The translations under genes were made by a program, and so were the position numbers. The notes below the pieces were generated by a model that saw nothing but the letters and a program-made list of their open reading frames with translations, was not told the DNA's origin and ran no database searches. Positions 9,414-19,757 of a stretch of 64,000 nucleotides of DNA are shown in pieces. The stretch's first letter is position 1; each line of letters opens with the position of its first letter. This stretch comes from Thermoanaerobacter sp. (GTDB taxonomy: Bacteria; Bacillota; Thermoanaerobacteria; Thermoanaerobacterales; Thermoanaerobacteraceae), in NCBI GenBank assembly GCA_014896455.1, contig JADBKJ010000027.1, positions 1-64,000 on the forward strand. The letters are read 5' to 3'.

Positions 9414-10670
9414 TTATTTCAAAAATCCTTGATAGTTCCTCATGATAAGGTGTCCCTCAATTTGTTTCATAGTATCAAGTGCCACACCAACTGCTATTAA
9501 AAGTGCTGTACCTCCAAAGTAAAGTTGTAACCCTGTTATATTCATTAAAATTACTGGCATTGTAGCAATAAATGCTAAGAACAATGCTCCTACAAAAGTA
9601 ACTCTATTCAATACCTTTGTAAGATAATCTGTAGTTGGTTTTCCTGGCCTTATTCCAGGAATAAATCCACCATATTTTTTTAAATTATCTGATACATCTG
9701 CTGGATTGAAGATTACTGCTGTATAGAAATAAGTAAACCCTATTATCAATAATATATCTAAAATATTGTATATTAGCCCACTTGTGCTAAGCCATTTTTG
9801 CACAAAGTTGTAAAATGACGACCGTGGGAAAAAGGTTGCTAATTGTTGCGGAAACTGCAATAGTGAAAGAGCAAATATAATAGGAATAACCCCTGCCATG
9901 TTTATTCTTATAGGAATGTGAGTACTTTGGCCCCCATAAACTTTTCTGCCAACAACCCTTTTGGCATACTGCACCGGAATTCTTCTTTGCCCTTCTGTTG
10001 CTAGAATTATCAATACTATCATTATAAGCTCCGCAACTACAAAAGCAATAGCACCAAAAATATTAGCAGTACCTGCTTTAATATATTCGCTTGTCAAATA
10101 TATCATGTTAGGAATCCTAGAAACTATCCCCGCAAAAATTATTAATGAACTTCCGTTGCCTATTCCATTTTCAGTAATTTTTTCACCTAACCACATCAGA
10201 AAAGCAGTACCTGCCGTCAAAGTTATAACAATGACCGTAAAGTTAAAAAATGTAGGATTGATGACTGCACCCTTTAGCCCAATTGTCATTCCTATAGCTT
10301 GTATCAAGGCAAGTACAACTGTTAAATATCTGGTATACTGAGCAATTTTCTTTCTTCCCTCTTCCCCTTCTTTTGCCATTTGTTCAAGAGAGGGAATCGC
10401 TATTGTCAAAAGTTGCATTATAATTGAAGCGTTAATGTAAGGCACAATGCTCATGGCAAAAATTGTAAATTCTCGAAAAGCACCGCCGGATATTATGTCA
10501 AAAAATCCGAACAATTGCCCTTGACCAAGTATTTGAGCAATCAGCTTCGGGTCAACTCCTGGTACAGGAATATGGGACCCTAGTCTAAATATCACTAGCA
10601 TTCCTAAAGTATAAAGTATCCTTTTCCTTATATCATCGACCTTCCAAGCATTGACAAGGGTTTGAAACAC
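9414..10670 (-). CDS. secY: preprotein translocase subunit SecY
   Basis: 418-residue channel protein of the Sec translocon with about ten hydrophobic helices. Landmarks: RLGSHIPVPGVDP in the first periplasmic region, GGQSTHIPIRINMAGVIPIIFA around TM7, and RPGKPTTDYL in the C5 loop. The start is GTG, after GAGGTG, one nucleotide past the rplO stop. SecE is encoded at 34861. Confidence 0.97.
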   Translation of the reverse strand: MFQTLVNAWKVDDIRKRILYTLGMLVIFRLGSHIPVPGVDPKLIAQILGQGQLFGFFDIISGGAFREFTIFAMSIVPYINASIIMQLLTIAIPSLEQMAKEGEEGRKKIAQYTRYLTVVLALIQAIGMTIGLKGAVINPTFFNFTVIVITLTAGTAFLMWLGEKITENGIGNGSSLIIFAGIVSRIPNMIYLTSEYIKAGTANIFGAIAFVVAELIMIVLIILATEGQRRIPVQYAKRVVGRKVYGGQSTHIPIRINMAGVIPIIFALSLLQFPQQLATFFPRSSFYNFVQKWLSTSGLIYNILDILLIIGFTYFYTAVIFNPADVSDNLKKYGGFIPGIRPGKPTTDYLTKVLNRVTFVGALFLAFIATMPVILMNITGLQLYFGGTALLIAVGVALDTMKQIEGHLIMRNYQGFLK

Positions 10671-10671
10671 T

Positions 10672-11115
10672 TTAAATCACCTCTGCCTTTCCCCCAACGG
10701 CTTGTATTTTTTCAATGGCACTTTGACTGAATTTATGAGCCTTCACAGTGAATTTTTTGCTTAAATCTCCGTCACCTAATATCTTAACCCCATCTTTTAC
10801 ATCTTTAATTATACCACTTTCTATTAAAACTTCAGGAGTAATTACCGCTCCATCCACAAACCTTTCTTCTAAAGTTCCAACATTTACAATTGCATATTCT
10901 TTTTTGAATATGTTAGTAAAACCTCTTTTTGGGAGTCTTCTTGTAAGTGGCATTTGGCCTCCTTCAAAACCCGGACGCACTCCACCGCCACTTCTTGCTT
11001 TTTGCCCTTTTTGTCCTCTTCCTGAAGTTTTACCATGTCCAGAACCTATTCCTCTTCCTACTCTTTTTCTTTCACGTCTCGTTCTTTCAGCTGGTTTTAA
11101 ATCGTGCAGTCTCAT
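10672..11115 (-). CDS. rplO: 50S ribosomal protein L15 (uL15)
   Basis: 147-residue uL15 starting [20 protein letters not shown], with the Gly/Arg-rich [20 protein letters not shown] block. The ATG lies 7 nt after AGGAGG; the longer reading frame that runs back into rpsE is not used. Only 28 nt separate it from rpsE, so the gene normally between them, rpmD, is absent here. Confidence 0.97.
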   Translation of the reverse strand: MRLHDLKPAERTRRERKRVGRGIGSGHGKTSGRGQKGQKARSGGGVRPGFEGGQMPLTRRLPKRGFTNIFKKEYAIVNVGTLEERFVDGAVITPEVLIESGIIKDVKDGVKILGDGDLSKKFTVKAHKFSQSAIEKIQAVGGKAEVI

Positions 11116-11143
11116 TTTTGCACCTCCTATATTGCTTTTGTGC

Positions 11144-11647
11144 TTATTCAAACAGTTGGCTTACTGGAATTCCGCGTAATCTCGCTACTTCTTCTGCTGT
11201 TCTAAGTCTTTTTAACCCTTCAATAGTAGCATAAACCATATTAGTTGCATTAGAAGACCCAAGTGACTTCGTCAAAACGTCTTTTATACCTGCAGACTCT
11301 AACACTGCGCGAACAGGTCCTCCTGCAATAACACCAGTACCTTCTCTGGCAGGTTTCAAGAGTACTTTTCCAGCTCCAAATTCTCCTATGACTTCATGAG
11401 GAATAGTAGTTCCTACAATTGGAACTTTAATTAAGTGTTTTTTTGCATCCTCTATAGCTTTTCTAATTGCATCTGGAATTTCTGCAGCTTTACCTCTTCC
11501 TACTCCTACATAGCCTTTATCGGCGTCTCCAACTACAACTGTGACACTAAATCTAAAATTCTTACCGCCCTTCACAACTTTTGCAACACGATTTATGCTT
11601 ACGACTCTTTCTTTTAAATCTAACTTTGTCCAATCAACTCGAGCCAT
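11144..11647 (-). CDS. rpsE: 30S ribosomal protein S5 (uS5)
   Basis: 167-residue uS5, at the mRNA entry and involved in decoding accuracy. The N-terminal double-stranded-RNA-binding-like domain ([20 protein letters not shown]) and the C-terminal [19 protein letters not shown] block are intact. Next gene on the transcript is rplO, not rpmD. Confidence 0.97.
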   Translation of the reverse strand: MARVDWTKLDLKERVVSINRVAKVVKGGKNFRFSVTVVVGDADKGYVGVGRGKAAEIPDAIRKAIEDAKKHLIKVPIVGTTIPHEVIGEFGAGKVLLKPAREGTGVIAGGPVRAVLESAGIKDVLTKSLGSSNATNMVYATIEGLKRLRTAEEVARLRGIPVSQLFE

Positions 11648-11662
11648 TCATTTCCCTCCTTG

Positions 11663-12031
11663 TTAGAAATTTAATCCCGCTTGCCGTGCAGCATCAGCCA
11701 ATTCTTTTACTACACCGTGATAAATATAGCCGCCCCTATCAAATACAACATCTTTTATGCCTTTTTCTAAAGCTCTCTTCGCAATTAGCTCTCCTACCAA
11801 TTTAGCAGACTGCTTATTTGCTCCTTTTGCAATGCCTCTAAGTTCAGGATCTAACGTAGAAGCATAGACAAGAGTATGCCCTTTAGTATCATCGATAATT
11901 TGCGCATAAATATGCTTCAAACTTTTAAAAACATTAAGACGTGGTCTTTCTGGTGTTCCAAAAACTTTTTTTCTTACTCTTAAATGACGTGTTTTTCTTA
12001 ATTCGTTCCTATTTGGTTTTGTAATCATCAT
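11663..12031 (-). CDS. rplR: 50S ribosomal protein L18 (uL18)
   Basis: 122-residue uL18, binds 5S r[21 protein letters not shown] and the C-terminal [20 protein letters not shown] are typical. Two adjacent ATG codons follow GGGGTGAG; either could be the start. Located between rplF and rpsE. Confidence 0.96.
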   Translation of the reverse strand: MMITKPNRNELRKTRHLRVRKKVFGTPERPRLNVFKSLKHIYAQIIDDTKGHTLVYASTLDPELRGIAKGANKQSAKLVGELIAKRALEKGIKDVVFDRGGYIYHGVVKELADAARQAGLNF

Positions 12032-12039
12032 CTCACCCC

Positions 12040-12582
12040 TTACTTCTTACCAGTTTTGCCTTCTTTTAATCTCACAACTTCTCCTGCATATCTTATGCCC
12101 TTGCCCTGATAAGCATCTGGTTCACGGACTCTTCTGATATTTGCAGCAACTTGCCCTACTTTTTCTTTATCGGCTCCCCTTACAATTATTTTGTTATTAC
12201 CTTCTACGACAATTTCAATCCCTGGCTCTTCTTCTATTTCTACCGGATGAGAGTATCCAACATTTAACACTAATTTCTTCCCTTGTTTTGCTGCACGATA
12301 TCCTATCCCTACTATCTCTAATGTTTTTTCAAAGCCTTGAGTTACGCCTTTTACCATATTTGCTATTATTGCTCTTGTAGTTCCGTGCATTGCTCTTTCT
12401 TCTTTATCGTCGCCATTTCGAGTTACAATTAATTGATTATCTTTTATTTCTATATTTACAATCGGCGGAAACTTTTTTTCTAAAGTGCCTTTTGTACCTT
12501 TTACAGTTATTACATTATCAGGACTTACTTTAACTTCTACTCCCTTTGGTATTTCTATTGGCAATCTACCAATTCTAGACAC
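12040..12582 (-). CDS. rplF: 50S ribosomal protein L6 (uL6)
   Basis: 180-residue uL6 near the factor-binding site. I use the GTG of [14 protein letters not shown], which follows AAGGAGGT at good spacing; the longer frame would overlap rpsH. The C-terminal [20 protein letters not shown] is the most conserved block. Spc operon. Confidence 0.96.
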   Translation of the reverse strand: MSRIGRLPIEIPKGVEVKVSPDNVITVKGTKGTLEKKFPPIVNIEIKDNQLIVTRNGDDKEERAMHGTTRAIIANMVKGVTQGFEKTLEIVGIGYRAAKQGKKLVLNVGYSHPVEIEEEPGIEIVVEGNNKIIVRGADKEKVGQVAANIRRVREPDAYQGKGIRYAGEVVRLKEGKTGKK

Positions 12583-12604
12583 TGACCACACCTCCTTATT
12601 GAAA

Positions 12605-13003
12605 TCACCAAATGTAGCAAATAACTTCTCCTCCAACTCCTGCTTTTCTTGCTTCTTTATCTGTCATGATTCCCTTTGATGTTGAAATAATTGCAATACC
12701 CAATCCTCCTAATACTCTTGGCAATTCATCGTGCCTTGCATATACTCTCAAACCAGGTTTGCTTATTCTTTTCAAACCAGATATAACTCTTTCTTTGTTA
12801 GGGCCATACTTTAATGTTAGTTTGAGAATACCACCTTTTCCATCGTCTATTTCTTCTACTGATTTTATAAACCCTTCTTTTAGCATAATCATTGCAATAG
12901 CCCTTTTCATGTTTGAAGCAGGTATTTCTACTGTTTCATGTCTTGCAATGTTCGCATTTCTTATCCGAGTTAGCATATCTGCTATAGGATCTGTCATTAC
13001 CAT
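12605..13003 (-). CDS. rpsH: 30S ribosomal protein S8 (uS8)
   Basis: 132-residue uS8, a central-domain 16S binder that in some bacteria represses the spc operon. [15 protein letters not shown] at the N-terminus and [20 protein letters not shown] near the end are diagnostic. The first ATG (MVMTDP) follows GGGAGG by 7 nt and is preferred over the second. Confidence 0.96.
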   Translation of the reverse strand: MVMTDPIADMLTRIRNANIARHETVEIPASNMKRAIAMIMLKEGFIKSVEEIDDGKGGILKLTLKYGPNKERVISGLKRISKPGLRVYARHDELPRVLGGLGIAIISTSKGIMTDKEARKAGVGGEVICYIW

Positions 13004-13021
13004 TGTACTACCTCCCCTCTT

Positions 13022-13207
13022 TTACCAACTTGCTTTTTTAACACCTGGTATCATTCCTTGATGGGCATACTTTCTGAAGCATATACGGCACATGCCAAAT
13101 TTCCTCAAATATGCATGAGGTCTGCCACAAATTTTGCACCTATTGTATTCTCTTGTCTTGTATTTTTGAGGCTTTTGCTGCTTTACTATCAAAGCCTTTC
13201 TTGCCAT
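13022..13207 (-). CDS. rpsN: 30S ribosomal protein S14, zinc-type (uS14Z)
   Basis: Short 61-residue form of uS14 with a zinc ribbon: [10 protein letters not shown] and CRICFRKYA (CX2C-X12-CX2C). The short C+ form is ancestral in Firmicutes; zinc-free paralogues, when present, are elsewhere. It lies between rplE and rpsH. Confidence 0.96.
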
Positions 13208-13222
13208 ATAATTTTACCTCCT

Positions 13223-13762
13223 TTACTTTGCAAATGGCATACCTAAAAGTTCTAACAATCCCTTCGCTTCTTCATCGGTTTTAGCAGTTGTAACAATAAT
13301 TATATCCATTCCTCTTATCTTATCTATCTTATCATAGTCAATTTCAGGAAAAATTAATTGTTCTTTGATTCCTAAAGCATAATTCCCTCTTCCATCGAAA
13401 GAATTAGGAGAAACCCCTTTGAAGTCTCTCACACGAGGCAAAGCTATATTGAAAAGTTTATCCATAAATTCATACATTCTTTCTCCGCGCAAAGTAACTT
13501 TTACTCCAATTGGCATTCCCTTACGAATTTTGAAATTTGCGATTGACCTTTTAGCTCTTGTAATAACTGGTTTTTGTCCCGCAATCATTGTCAAATCATT
13601 GACTGCTGCTTCCAGCGCCTTAGGATTTTCTTTTGCTTCACCCACACCTATATTTATAACAACTTTTTCAACTTTAGGAACCTGCATTATATTTTTATAG
13701 CCAAAACGTTCCATCAGCGCTGGCACAACTTCTTTTTTGTATTTTTCTCTCAGCCTTGACAT
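13223..13762 (-). CDS. rplE: 50S ribosomal protein L5 (uL5)
   Basis: 179-residue uL5 that binds 5S rRNA and contacts the 30S head. Landmarks are [40 protein letters not shown] and [17 protein letters not shown]. Complete, with an ATG start, 24 nt after rplX. Confidence 0.97.
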   Translation of the reverse strand: MSRLREKYKKEVVPALMERFGYKNIMQVPKVEKVVINIGVGEAKENPKALEAAVNDLTMIAGQKPVITRAKRSIANFKIRKGMPIGVKVTLRGERMYEFMDKLFNIALPRVRDFKGVSPNSFDGRGNYALGIKEQLIFPEIDYDKIDKIRGMDIIIVTTAKTDEEAKGLLELLGMPFAK

Positions 13763-13786
13763 AATGAGCCTCCTTCCTTTTTGTAA

Positions 13787-14110
13787 TTATAGCGTTTCAT
13801 TGCACCTCTTGCAGTAACGCACTTTTTCGCCATTTTCAAGGACTTTTACCCCATAGCGAACTCCTCTTCCACAATTTTCACAATAGAGCATAACCTTCGA
13901 ACTGTAAATTGGCGCTTCTTGGTGAATTATTCCACCTGGTTTTTGCGGATTTGTCGATTTCCTGTGCTTTGTCACAACATTAACACCTTCTACAATTACT
14001 TTGCCTTCTTTAGGAAAGGCTTGCAATACTTTGCCTTTCTTACCCTTATCCTTACCTGAAATTACAACAACCATATCTCCTTTTTTTACGTGCAATTTAT
14101 TCTGTGCCAT
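13787..14110 (-). CDS. rplX: 50S ribosomal protein L24 (uL24) with a Cys4 motif
   Basis: 107-residue uL24, an assembly initiator at the tunnel exit. The KOW motif [18 protein letters not shown] is at residues 12-30. The C-terminal third has CENCG and CKRCN, a four-cysteine ribbon that could bind zinc; many bacterial L24 proteins keep it, others have lost it. Confidence 0.96.
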   Translation of the reverse strand: MAQNKLHVKKGDMVVVISGKDKGKKGKVLQAFPKEGKVIVEGVNVVTKHRKSTNPQKPGGIIHQEAPIYSSKVMLYCENCGRGVRYGVKVLENGEKVRYCKRCNETL

Positions 14111-14122
14111 TTTCCACCCTCC

Positions 14123-14491
14123 TTAAAGCACTTCAGGAGCCAAAGAAATAATTTTCATGAAGTCTTTTTCTCTCAATTCTCTTGCAACTGGTCCAAAAAT
14201 ACGAGTACCTCTTGGTTGTTTATCATCCCTTATAATAACCGCAGCATTATCGTCAAATTTTATATAAGTGCCATCTTTTCGAGCAATTCCTTTCTTTGTC
14301 CTTACGATTACCGCTTTAACAACTTCACCTTTTTTCACAACACCACCGGGTGTTGCACTTTTTACAGAAGCAACTATTACATCTCCTACATTTGAAAACT
14401 TTCTATTTGAACCGCCTTCCAAGCGAATACACATAATTTCTTTTGCACCTGTATTATCTGCTACTTTCAATCGAGTTTGAGGTTGAATCAT
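14123..14491 (-). CDS. rplN: 50S ribosomal protein L14 (uL14)
   Basis: 122-residue uL14 at the subunit interface. [19 protein letters not shown] is the near-universal N-terminus, and [20 protein letters not shown] the C-terminal block. ATG start, between rpsQ and rplX. Confidence 0.97.
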   Translation of the reverse strand: MIQPQTRLKVADNTGAKEIMCIRLEGGSNRKFSNVGDVIVASVKSATPGGVVKKGEVVKAVIVRTKKGIARKDGTYIKFDDNAAVIIRDDKQPRGTRIFGPVARELREKDFMKIISLAPEVL

Positions 14492-14512
14492 TTGAGTTTA
14501 CCTCCTTTCAAA

Positions 14513-14767
14513 TTATTCAGCTCTTTTAACTATTTCAACTAATCTCCATCTTTTTTCTTTGCTAAGTGGTCTTGTTTCCATTATCTTTACTATATCTCCA
14601 ACATTGCATACATTATTTTCATCGTGAACTTTGAACTTTTTAGTTCTTTTTATTGTCTTTCCATAAAGAGGATGCCTTACTCTGTCTTCTACAGCAACTA
14701 CAATAGTTTTTTGCATTTTATTACTTACTACTGTTCCAATTCTAACTTTCCTGTGGCCTCTTTCCAA
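14513..14767 (-). CDS. rpsQ: 30S ribosomal protein S17 (uS17)
   Basis: 84-residue OB-fold protein of the 16S 5' domain. [20 protein letters not shown] and [20 protein letters not shown] are typical. The start codon is TTG after AAGGAGG. Between rpmC and rplN. Confidence 0.96.
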   Translation of the reverse strand: MERGHRKVRIGTVVSNKMQKTIVVAVEDRVRHPLYGKTIKRTKKFKVHDENNVCNVGDIVKIMETRPLSKEKRWRLVEIVKRAE

Positions 14768-14784
14768 GTGAATGCCCTCCTTCC

Positions 14785-14994
14785 TTATGCTTTATTTTGC
14801 CTAATTCCTAATTCCCGCTCTCTCAAAATTGTCTTTATTCTCGCAATTGTTTTTCTTACATCTCTTATCCTCATAGGGTTATCTAATTGGCCGGTAGCAA
14901 GTTGAAATCTCAAATTAAAAAGTTCTGCTTTTAAGTCCGAAAGCTTTTGAAGCAATTCCTCATTGGTAAGTTCTCTTATTTCCTTAGCTTTCAT
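14785..14994 (-). CDS. rpmC: 50S ribosomal protein L29 (uL29)
   Basis: 69-residue helical uL29 at the tunnel exit, where SRP and trigger factor dock. I choose the ATG of MKAKEIREL, which overlaps the rplP stop region by 11 nt; the longer frame would run further into rpl[21 protein letters not shown] is the conserved first helix. Confidence 0.95.
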   Translation of the reverse strand: MKAKEIRELTNEELLQKLSDLKAELFNLRFQLATGQLDNPMRIRDVRKTIARIKTILRERELGIRQNKA

Positions 14995-15418
14995 TATCTT
15001 CACCACCCAATTCTTCACGTTTTAAAAACTTTGTCTTTATAGGCAGTTTATGCATTGCAAGCCTTAAAGCCTCTTTTGCAACTTCTTCTGATACTCCACC
15101 TATTTCAAAAAGAACTCTACCTGGCTTCACAACTGCTACCCAAAATTCTGGTGACCCCTTCCCTGAACCCATACGAGTTTCAGCTGGTTTTTTAGTAACC
15201 GGCTTATCAGGGAAAATTTTTATCCACACTTTTCCGCCTCTTTTTATAAACCTCGTCATTGCAACCCTTGCTGCCTCAATTTGGGTGGCTGTAATCCAAC
15301 CAGGTTCCAGCGCTTGCAACCCATATTCTCCATAAGTCAGGGTATTACCACGAGTAGCATTTCCTTTTATTCTGCCCCGTTGTTGTTTTCTGTATTTCAC
15401 TCTTTTTGGCATTAACAT
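14984..15418 (-). CDS. rplP: 50S ribosomal protein L16 (uL16)
   Basis: 144-residue uL16 close to the A-site tRNA elbow and peptidyl transferase centre. [19 protein letters not shown] and the [19 protein letters not shown] block are diagnostic. Two in-frame ATGs (MLM) follow GGAGGTAAG; the first has the better spacing. Overlaps rpmC by 11 nt. Confidence 0.96.
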   Translation of the reverse strand: MLMPKRVKYRKQQRGRIKGNATRGNTLTYGEYGLQALEPGWITATQIEAARVAMTRFIKRGGKVWIKIFPDKPVTKKPAETRMGSGKGSPEFWVAVVKPGRVLFEIGGVSEEVAKEALRLAMHKLPIKTKFLKREELGGEDNES

Positions 15419-15421
15419 GTT

Positions 15422-16087
15422 TTACTTACCTCCTTCCGCGGTTACCTGCTTTTTAGGCTGTGGCAGTATCTCTCCTTTATTTATCCAAACTTTTACTCCT
15501 ATTTTCCCATAAGTAGTGTTCGCCTCTGCAAAGCCATAGTCAATATCCGCTCTTAAAGTTTGAAGCGGTACAACTCCTTCATGATACCTTTCAGTACGAG
15601 CAATTTCTGCACCAGCCAATCTACCCGAACAAGCAATTTTAATGCCTTTAGCACCTAATTTCATCACTCTTGCTATGGCTTGTTTCATAGCCCTTCTATA
15701 GGATATCCTTTTTTCAATTTGAGCTGCAATATTCTCAGCTACTAGTTGTGCACTAAGTTCAGGAGTTTTGACTTCCACAATATTAAGTATAACTGTCTTA
15801 TTGGTCATTTTTTCCAATTCTTCTCTCAACTTGTCAATACCTGCTCCACCTTTGCCAATTACCATTCCTGGTTTAGCAGCATGAATATCTATTTTTATCC
15901 TATTGGACGCTCTCTCAATAACTATTTTAGGAATCCCAGCTGAATACAGTTTTTCTTTTATATAATTTCTTATTTTAATGTCTTCTGTTAAGAGTTTTGA
16001 AAAATCTTTATCATCCGCATACCATTTAGCTAGCCAATCTTGTGTAACTCCAACTCTAAGTCCATATGGATGTACCTTTTGGCCCAC
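15422..16087 (-). CDS. rpsC: 30S ribosomal protein S3 (uS3)
   Basis: 221-residue uS3 at the mRNA entry channel. The KH domain is visible ([19 protein letters not shown], about residues 75-93), and the C-terminal domain carries [20 protein letters not shown]. The start codon is GTG, 6 nt after GGAGGG. S10 operon, between rplV and rplP. Confidence 0.97.
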   Translation of the reverse strand: MGQKVHPYGLRVGVTQDWLAKWYADDKDFSKLLTEDIKIRNYIKEKLYSAGIPKIVIERASNRIKIDIHAAKPGMVIGKGGAGIDKLREELEKMTNKTVILNIVEVKTPELSAQLVAENIAAQIEKRISYRRAMKQAIARVMKLGAKGIKIACSGRLAGAEIARTERYHEGVVPLQTLRADIDYGFAEANTTYGKIGVKVWINKGEILPQPKKQVTAEGGK

Positions 16088-16100
16088 GCATATCCCTCCT

Positions 16101-16436
16101 TTATTCTTTTTCCTTCACGACTATCGTTATATGACTGGTTCTCTTTCTCATAATATCTGCTCTTCCCATCGCTCTTGGGAAAACTCTCTTCATTGTAGGG
16201 CCTTCATCTGCCACAGCCTTCGCTACATACAGATTATCTCTATTCATTCCATGGTTATTTTCAGCATTAGCAATGGCTGATTTAAGAACCTTGGCAACTA
16301 TTCCTGAGGCTCTTTTTGGAGTAAACCTTAAAATAGTTAAGGCTTCATCCACATGCTTGCCACGAATCAGGTTAAGAACTAATCTTACCTTTCGAGGCGA
16401 AATTCTTACATATCTGGCTATTGCCCTTGCCTCCAC
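16101..16436 (-). CDS. rplV: 50S ribosomal protein L22 (uL22)
   Basis: 111-residue uL22 whose beta-hairpin lines the exit tunnel. The tip ([19 protein letters not shown]) is unaltered by any macrolide-type insertion or deletion that I can see. GTG start after GGAGGAG. Confidence 0.96.
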   Translation of the reverse strand: MEARAIARYVRISPRKVRLVLNLIRGKHVDEALTILRFTPKRASGIVAKVLKSAIANAENNHGMNRDNLYVAKAVADEGPTMKRVFPRAMGRADIMRKRTSHITIVVKEKE

Positions 16437-16453
16437 GTTATCTCCTCCTTTGC

Positions 16454-16735
16454 CTATTTAACTTTGGAAGTTTTTTCAGTATCAGCATGTCCGTGGAAGG
16501 TTCGAGTAGGAGCAAATTCCCCTAACTTGTGGCCTACCATCGCTTCAGTTATATAAACAGGTACATGCTTTCTGCCGTCATGGACAGCTATTGTATGTCC
16601 AACCATTTCTGGCACAATTGTCGAGCTCCTTGACCATGTTTTGATTACTTTTTTCTCATTCTTTTTATTCATTTCAACAATCTTTTTAAGAAGTTTTGGA
16701 TCAACATAGGGACCTTTTTTTACAGACCTGCTCAA
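16454..16735 (-). CDS. rpsS: 30S ribosomal protein S19 (uS19)
   Basis: 93-residue uS19 of the 30S head. [17 protein letters not shown] and the core [20 protein letters not shown] are conserved. The start codon is TTG, preceded by AAGGAGGTAAATGCC. Between rplB and rplV. Confidence 0.96.
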
Positions 16736-16757
16736 GGCATTTACCTCCTTTCACCAA

Positions 16758-17585
16758 CTATTTGCGTCTCTTAATGATAAATTTATCCGAAGCTTTGCCT
16801 TTCTTACGTGTCTTATAACCCAATGCAGGCTTGCCCCATGGTGTAAGTGGGCCTGGATGTCCGATAGGTGCTTTACCTTCACCACCACCATGTGGATGGT
16901 CAACCGGATTCATTGCTGAACCTCTAACAGTTGGTCTTCTTCCAAGCCATCTTGACCTTCCTGCTTTACCTATCTTTACATTTTCATGGTCTAAATTTGA
17001 TACTTGTCCAATGGTTGCACGACAGTCAGCCTTTATCAATCTAATTTCTCCTGAAGGCATTCTAACTTGAACATAATCCCCTTCTTTAGCCATAAGCTGT
17101 GCCGCTGTACCTGCCGCTCTCACTAATTGTCCACCTTTTCCTGGTATAAGCTCGATGTTATGGATTATTGTACCTACAGGAATATTCCTTAAAGGCAAAG
17201 CATTTCCTACCTTAATGTCTACATTTTCACCAGATTCTACTATGTCTCCCACTTTTAGTCCATAAGGAGCAATGATATATCTTTTTTCCCCATCTAAATA
17301 ATGTATAAGTGCAATATAAGCTGTTCTATTTGGATCGTACTCAATAGCAGCAACTTTCCCTGGTACTCCGTCCTTATCTCTCTTGAAATCTATAATCCTA
17401 TATTTTCTCTTATGTCCGCCCCCACGATGTCTGACAGTAATTCTCCCATATACATTTCTTCCACCCGATTTAGTTAAAGTAACAACTAAGGATTTCTCTG
17501 GCTTATCCTTAGTAACTTCCTCAAAAGTCAATACCGTCATTTGACGTCTGCCGGGAGATGTCGGCTTAAAAGATTTTATTCCCAT
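16758..17585 (-). CDS. rplB: 50S ribosomal protein L2 (uL2)
   Basis: 275-residue uL2, essential for subunit joining and the peptidyl transferase centre. The active-site loop [19 protein letters not shown] with the conserved His is intact, and [18 protein letters not shown] is present. ATG start after GGGAGG. Confidence 0.98.
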   Translation of the reverse strand: MGIKSFKPTSPGRRQMTVLTFEEVTKDKPEKSLVVTLTKSGGRNVYGRITVRHRGGGHKRKYRIIDFKRDKDGVPGKVAAIEYDPNRTAYIALIHYLDGEKRYIIAPYGLKVGDIVESGENVDIKVGNALPLRNIPVGTIIHNIELIPGKGGQLVRAAGTAAQLMAKEGDYVQVRMPSGEIRLIKADCRATIGQVSNLDHENVKIGKAGRSRWLGRRPTVRGSAMNPVDHPHGGGEGKAPIGHPGPLTPWGKPALGYKTRKKGKASDKFIIKRRK

Positions 17586-17612
17586 TTCTTTTTTCCCTCC
17601 TTAAACTTAAAA

Positions 17613-17906
17613 TTATGCCTGCAACCCTTCAAAGAATTCGATACCTTTACTATCTGGAGTAAGTTTCACTATTGCTTTTTTGTAAGCTTCTGTCCTTCCT
17701 TCGTATTTTCCCATTCTCTTTGGCTTTCCTTTGTAATTCATTGTATATACTTTTTCCACTTTGACCCCAAATATGTCTTCTACAGCTTTCTTTATTTGAA
17801 TTTTATTTGCTCTTTTATCCACAATAAAAGTATATTTTCTCTCACTCATGAGGTTCATACTTTTTTCAGTTATTACTGGGCGTATTATAATGTCGCGTGC
17901 CTCCAT
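17613..17906 (-). CDS. rplW: 50S ribosomal protein L23 (uL23)
   Basis: 97-residue uL23, docking site for trigger factor and SRP at the tunnel exit. [19 protein letters not shown] and the [20 protein letters not shown] loop are recognisable. ATG overlaps the rplD stop by one base (TAATG), pointing to coupled translation. Confidence 0.96.
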   Translation of the reverse strand: MEARDIIIRPVITEKSMNLMSERKYTFIVDKRANKIQIKKAVEDIFGVKVEKVYTMNYKGKPKRMGKYEGRTEAYKKAIVKLTPDSKGIEFFEGLQA

Positions 17907-18526
17907 TAGGCGTACACCTCCTCGACTATGCCCACGGCATCCTTTGTTATGATAAACTTGTCGTATTTTAAAATATCATAAGTATTCAAATAATTAGCAT
18001 ATAAAGTTTTAACACCTGGTATATTTCTTGCTGAGAGTTCTATGTTCTTTTCCCCTTCAGGTACCACTATTAACGCGCTATCAACATTAAAATTTTCAAG
18101 AAGTTCAACAACTTTTTTAGTCTTTGGCTGATCTAATTTGAATTCATCTAATACAATTATCTCGTTATCTCTAACTTTAGAAGAAAGAGCAGATTTTAAA
18201 GCTAATCTTTTTACTTTTTTAGGTAACTTATAACTGTAATCTCTTGGCTTTGGTCCAAAGACAATACCACCTTTAATCCATTGAGGAGCTCTTATACTTC
18301 CTTGACGTGCTCTTCCTGTCCCCTTTTGTCTCCAAGGTTTTCTTCCACCACCACGAACTTCGCCGCGGGTTTTGGTCGAATGGGTACCCTGCCTTTGATT
18401 CGCCAAATAATTTAGCACTGCTTCATGCATAACAGAAACATTTACTGGCACACCAAAAACTGAATCCTTTAGTTCTATTTCTCCTACCTGTTCCCCTTTT
18501 ACATTGTAAACCGCTACCTTAGGCAT
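17906..18526 (-). CDS. rplD: 50S ribosomal protein L4 (uL4)
   Basis: 206-residue uL4. In enteric bacteria it autoregulates the S10 operon; that is not shown here. The tunnel loop has [20 protein letters not shown] followed by [11 protein letters not shown]. Start chosen at MPKVAVYN, after AAAGGAGG; an upstream ATG pair would place the start before that site and overlap rplC. Confidence 0.96.
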   Translation of the reverse strand: MPKVAVYNVKGEQVGEIELKDSVFGVPVNVSVMHEAVLNYLANQRQGTHSTKTRGEVRGGGRKPWRQKGTGRARQGSIRAPQWIKGGIVFGPKPRDYSYKLPKKVKRLALKSALSSKVRDNEIIVLDEFKLDQPKTKKVVELLENFNVDSALIVVPEGEKNIELSARNIPGVKTLYANYLNTYDILKYDKFIITKDAVGIVEEVYA

Positions 18527-18543
18527 CTTTCTTCCTCCTTTCA

Positions 18544-19176
18544 TCACTTGCTCTTCACGGAATCCTTTATAATGAGCAAGGAACCTTTAGGTCCTGGCAC
18601 TGATCCTTTTACTAACAATAAATTTAATTCAGGATCAACTTTTACAACTTCGAGGTTTTGTATAGTTACTCTTTCATGTCCCATATGCCCAGGCATAATT
18701 TTGCCTTTAAAAGTTCTTCCTGGGTCTGTGGTTGCACCCATCGAACCTACTCTTCTATGATATTTGGAACCGTGAGACATAGGTCCTCTATTAGCGCCAT
18801 ATCTCTTTACAACACCTGCAAAGCCTTTACCTTTTGAAATACCTGTTACATCTACTCTATCTCCTGGTTTAAAAATATCTACCCTTATTTCGCTACCTAC
18901 TTCATATCCACTTATGTCATCTAATTTAAATTCTCTTAAATATCTCTTAAAAGGCACTCCTACTTTTTTAAAATGTCCTATTAAAGGTTTTGTAAGTCTT
19001 TTTTCTTTAACATCTCCAAAACCAACTTGAATAGCATTGTATCCATCAGTCTCCACTGTTTTTTTCTGCACGACAACACAAGGACCTGCTTCAATTACTG
19101 TGACAGGAATTACTTCTCCTTTTTCATTAAATATTTGTGTCATACCGTGTTTTTTACCTAAGATACCTTTTTTCAT
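18544..19176 (-). CDS. rplC: 50S ribosomal protein L3 (uL3)
   Basis: 210-residue uL3, whose loop approaches the peptidyl transferase centre ([20 protein letters not shown]). [16 protein letters not shown] is the N-terminus; I use this ATG because the GTG four codons upstream is part of GGAGGTG itself. A small GACGC-aaaa-GCGTC stem-loop lies between rpsJ and the ribosome-binding site. Confidence 0.96.
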   Translation of the reverse strand: MKKGILGKKHGMTQIFNEKGEVIPVTVIEAGPCVVVQKKTVETDGYNAIQVGFGDVKEKRLTKPLIGHFKKVGVPFKRYLREFKLDDISGYEVGSEIRVDIFKPGDRVDVTGISKGKGFAGVVKRYGANRGPMSHGSKYHRRVGSMGATTDPGRTFKGKIMPGHMGHERVTIQNLEVVKVDPELNLLLVKGSVPGPKGSLLIIKDSVKSK

Positions 19177-19258
19177 TCTTTTATCCACCTCCTGAAATCA
19201 GCGGACGCTTTTGCGTCTTAATTTCTTTTTAATTTTTTGTTTTTTTCTTTATTGCCTT

Positions 19259-19567
19259 TTACAGTTTTATTTCAATATCCACACCAGATGGTAAATCTAA
19301 TCTCATAAGAGCATCTACTGTCTTAGGTGTTGGATTTAAAATATCAATTAATCTCTTATGAGTTCTTATCTCAAACTGTTCTCTTGAATCTTTATATTTG
19401 TGAGGAGCTCTTAAAATAGTTATAATATCTTTTTCTGTTGGCAATGGAATAGGTCCAGAAACCTCTGCACCTGTCCTTTTTGCAGTCTCCACTATTTTTT
19501 GAGCCGATTGATCTAAAATAGCATGGTCAAAAGCCTTTAAACGTATGCGAATTTTTTGCTTGGGCAT
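19259..19567 (-). CDS. rpsJ: 30S ribosomal protein S10 (uS10)
   Basis: 102-residue uS10, also the NusE partner of NusB in antitermination. [19 protein letters not shown] is the family N-terminus, 9 nt after AAGGAGGG. First gene of the S10-spc-alpha superoperon, with its own promoter downstream of tuf. Confidence 0.97.
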   Translation of the reverse strand: MPKQKIRIRLKAFDHAILDQSAQKIVETAKRTGAEVSGPIPLPTEKDIITILRAPHKYKDSREQFEIRTHKRLIDILNPTPKTVDALMRLDLPSGVDIEIKL

Positions 19568-19668
19568 TTTACTTTCCCTCCTTCTATCAATCATCACACT
19601 TTTCTATATCCACATATCCAGGCGTTTTATTGTCAAAAAAAAATCTTACCTGCGACACCAGCTTTAAT

Positions 19669-19697
19669 ATTCTATCTCAAGTTCTAAATCATTGCAA
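19669..19697 (-). promoter_or_regulatory. promoter of the S10 superoperon
   Basis: Minus strand TTGCAA (19697-19692), a 17-bp spacer and TAGAAT (19674-19669), about 95 nt before the rpsJ start. The leader contains a run of nine T and no obvious regulatory RNA that I can name. Confidence 0.65.
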
Positions 19698-19712
19698 GAC
19701 TTGACATATCAA

Positions 19713-19752
19713 TATTTTTGTGCTAATAGCAGCTGCTATTAGCACAAAAATA
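19713..19752. repeat. 40-bp perfect palindrome downstream of tuf
   Basis: Twenty bases, TATTTTTGTGCTAATAGCAG, are followed at once by their exact reverse complement, with no loop. It starts 5 nt after the tuf stop codon. As RNA it would form a long hairpin, but the 3' arm ends in A-rich sequence, so it is not a standard intrinsic terminator with a U tract. Confidence 0.85.
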
Positions 19753-19757
19753 CGATG

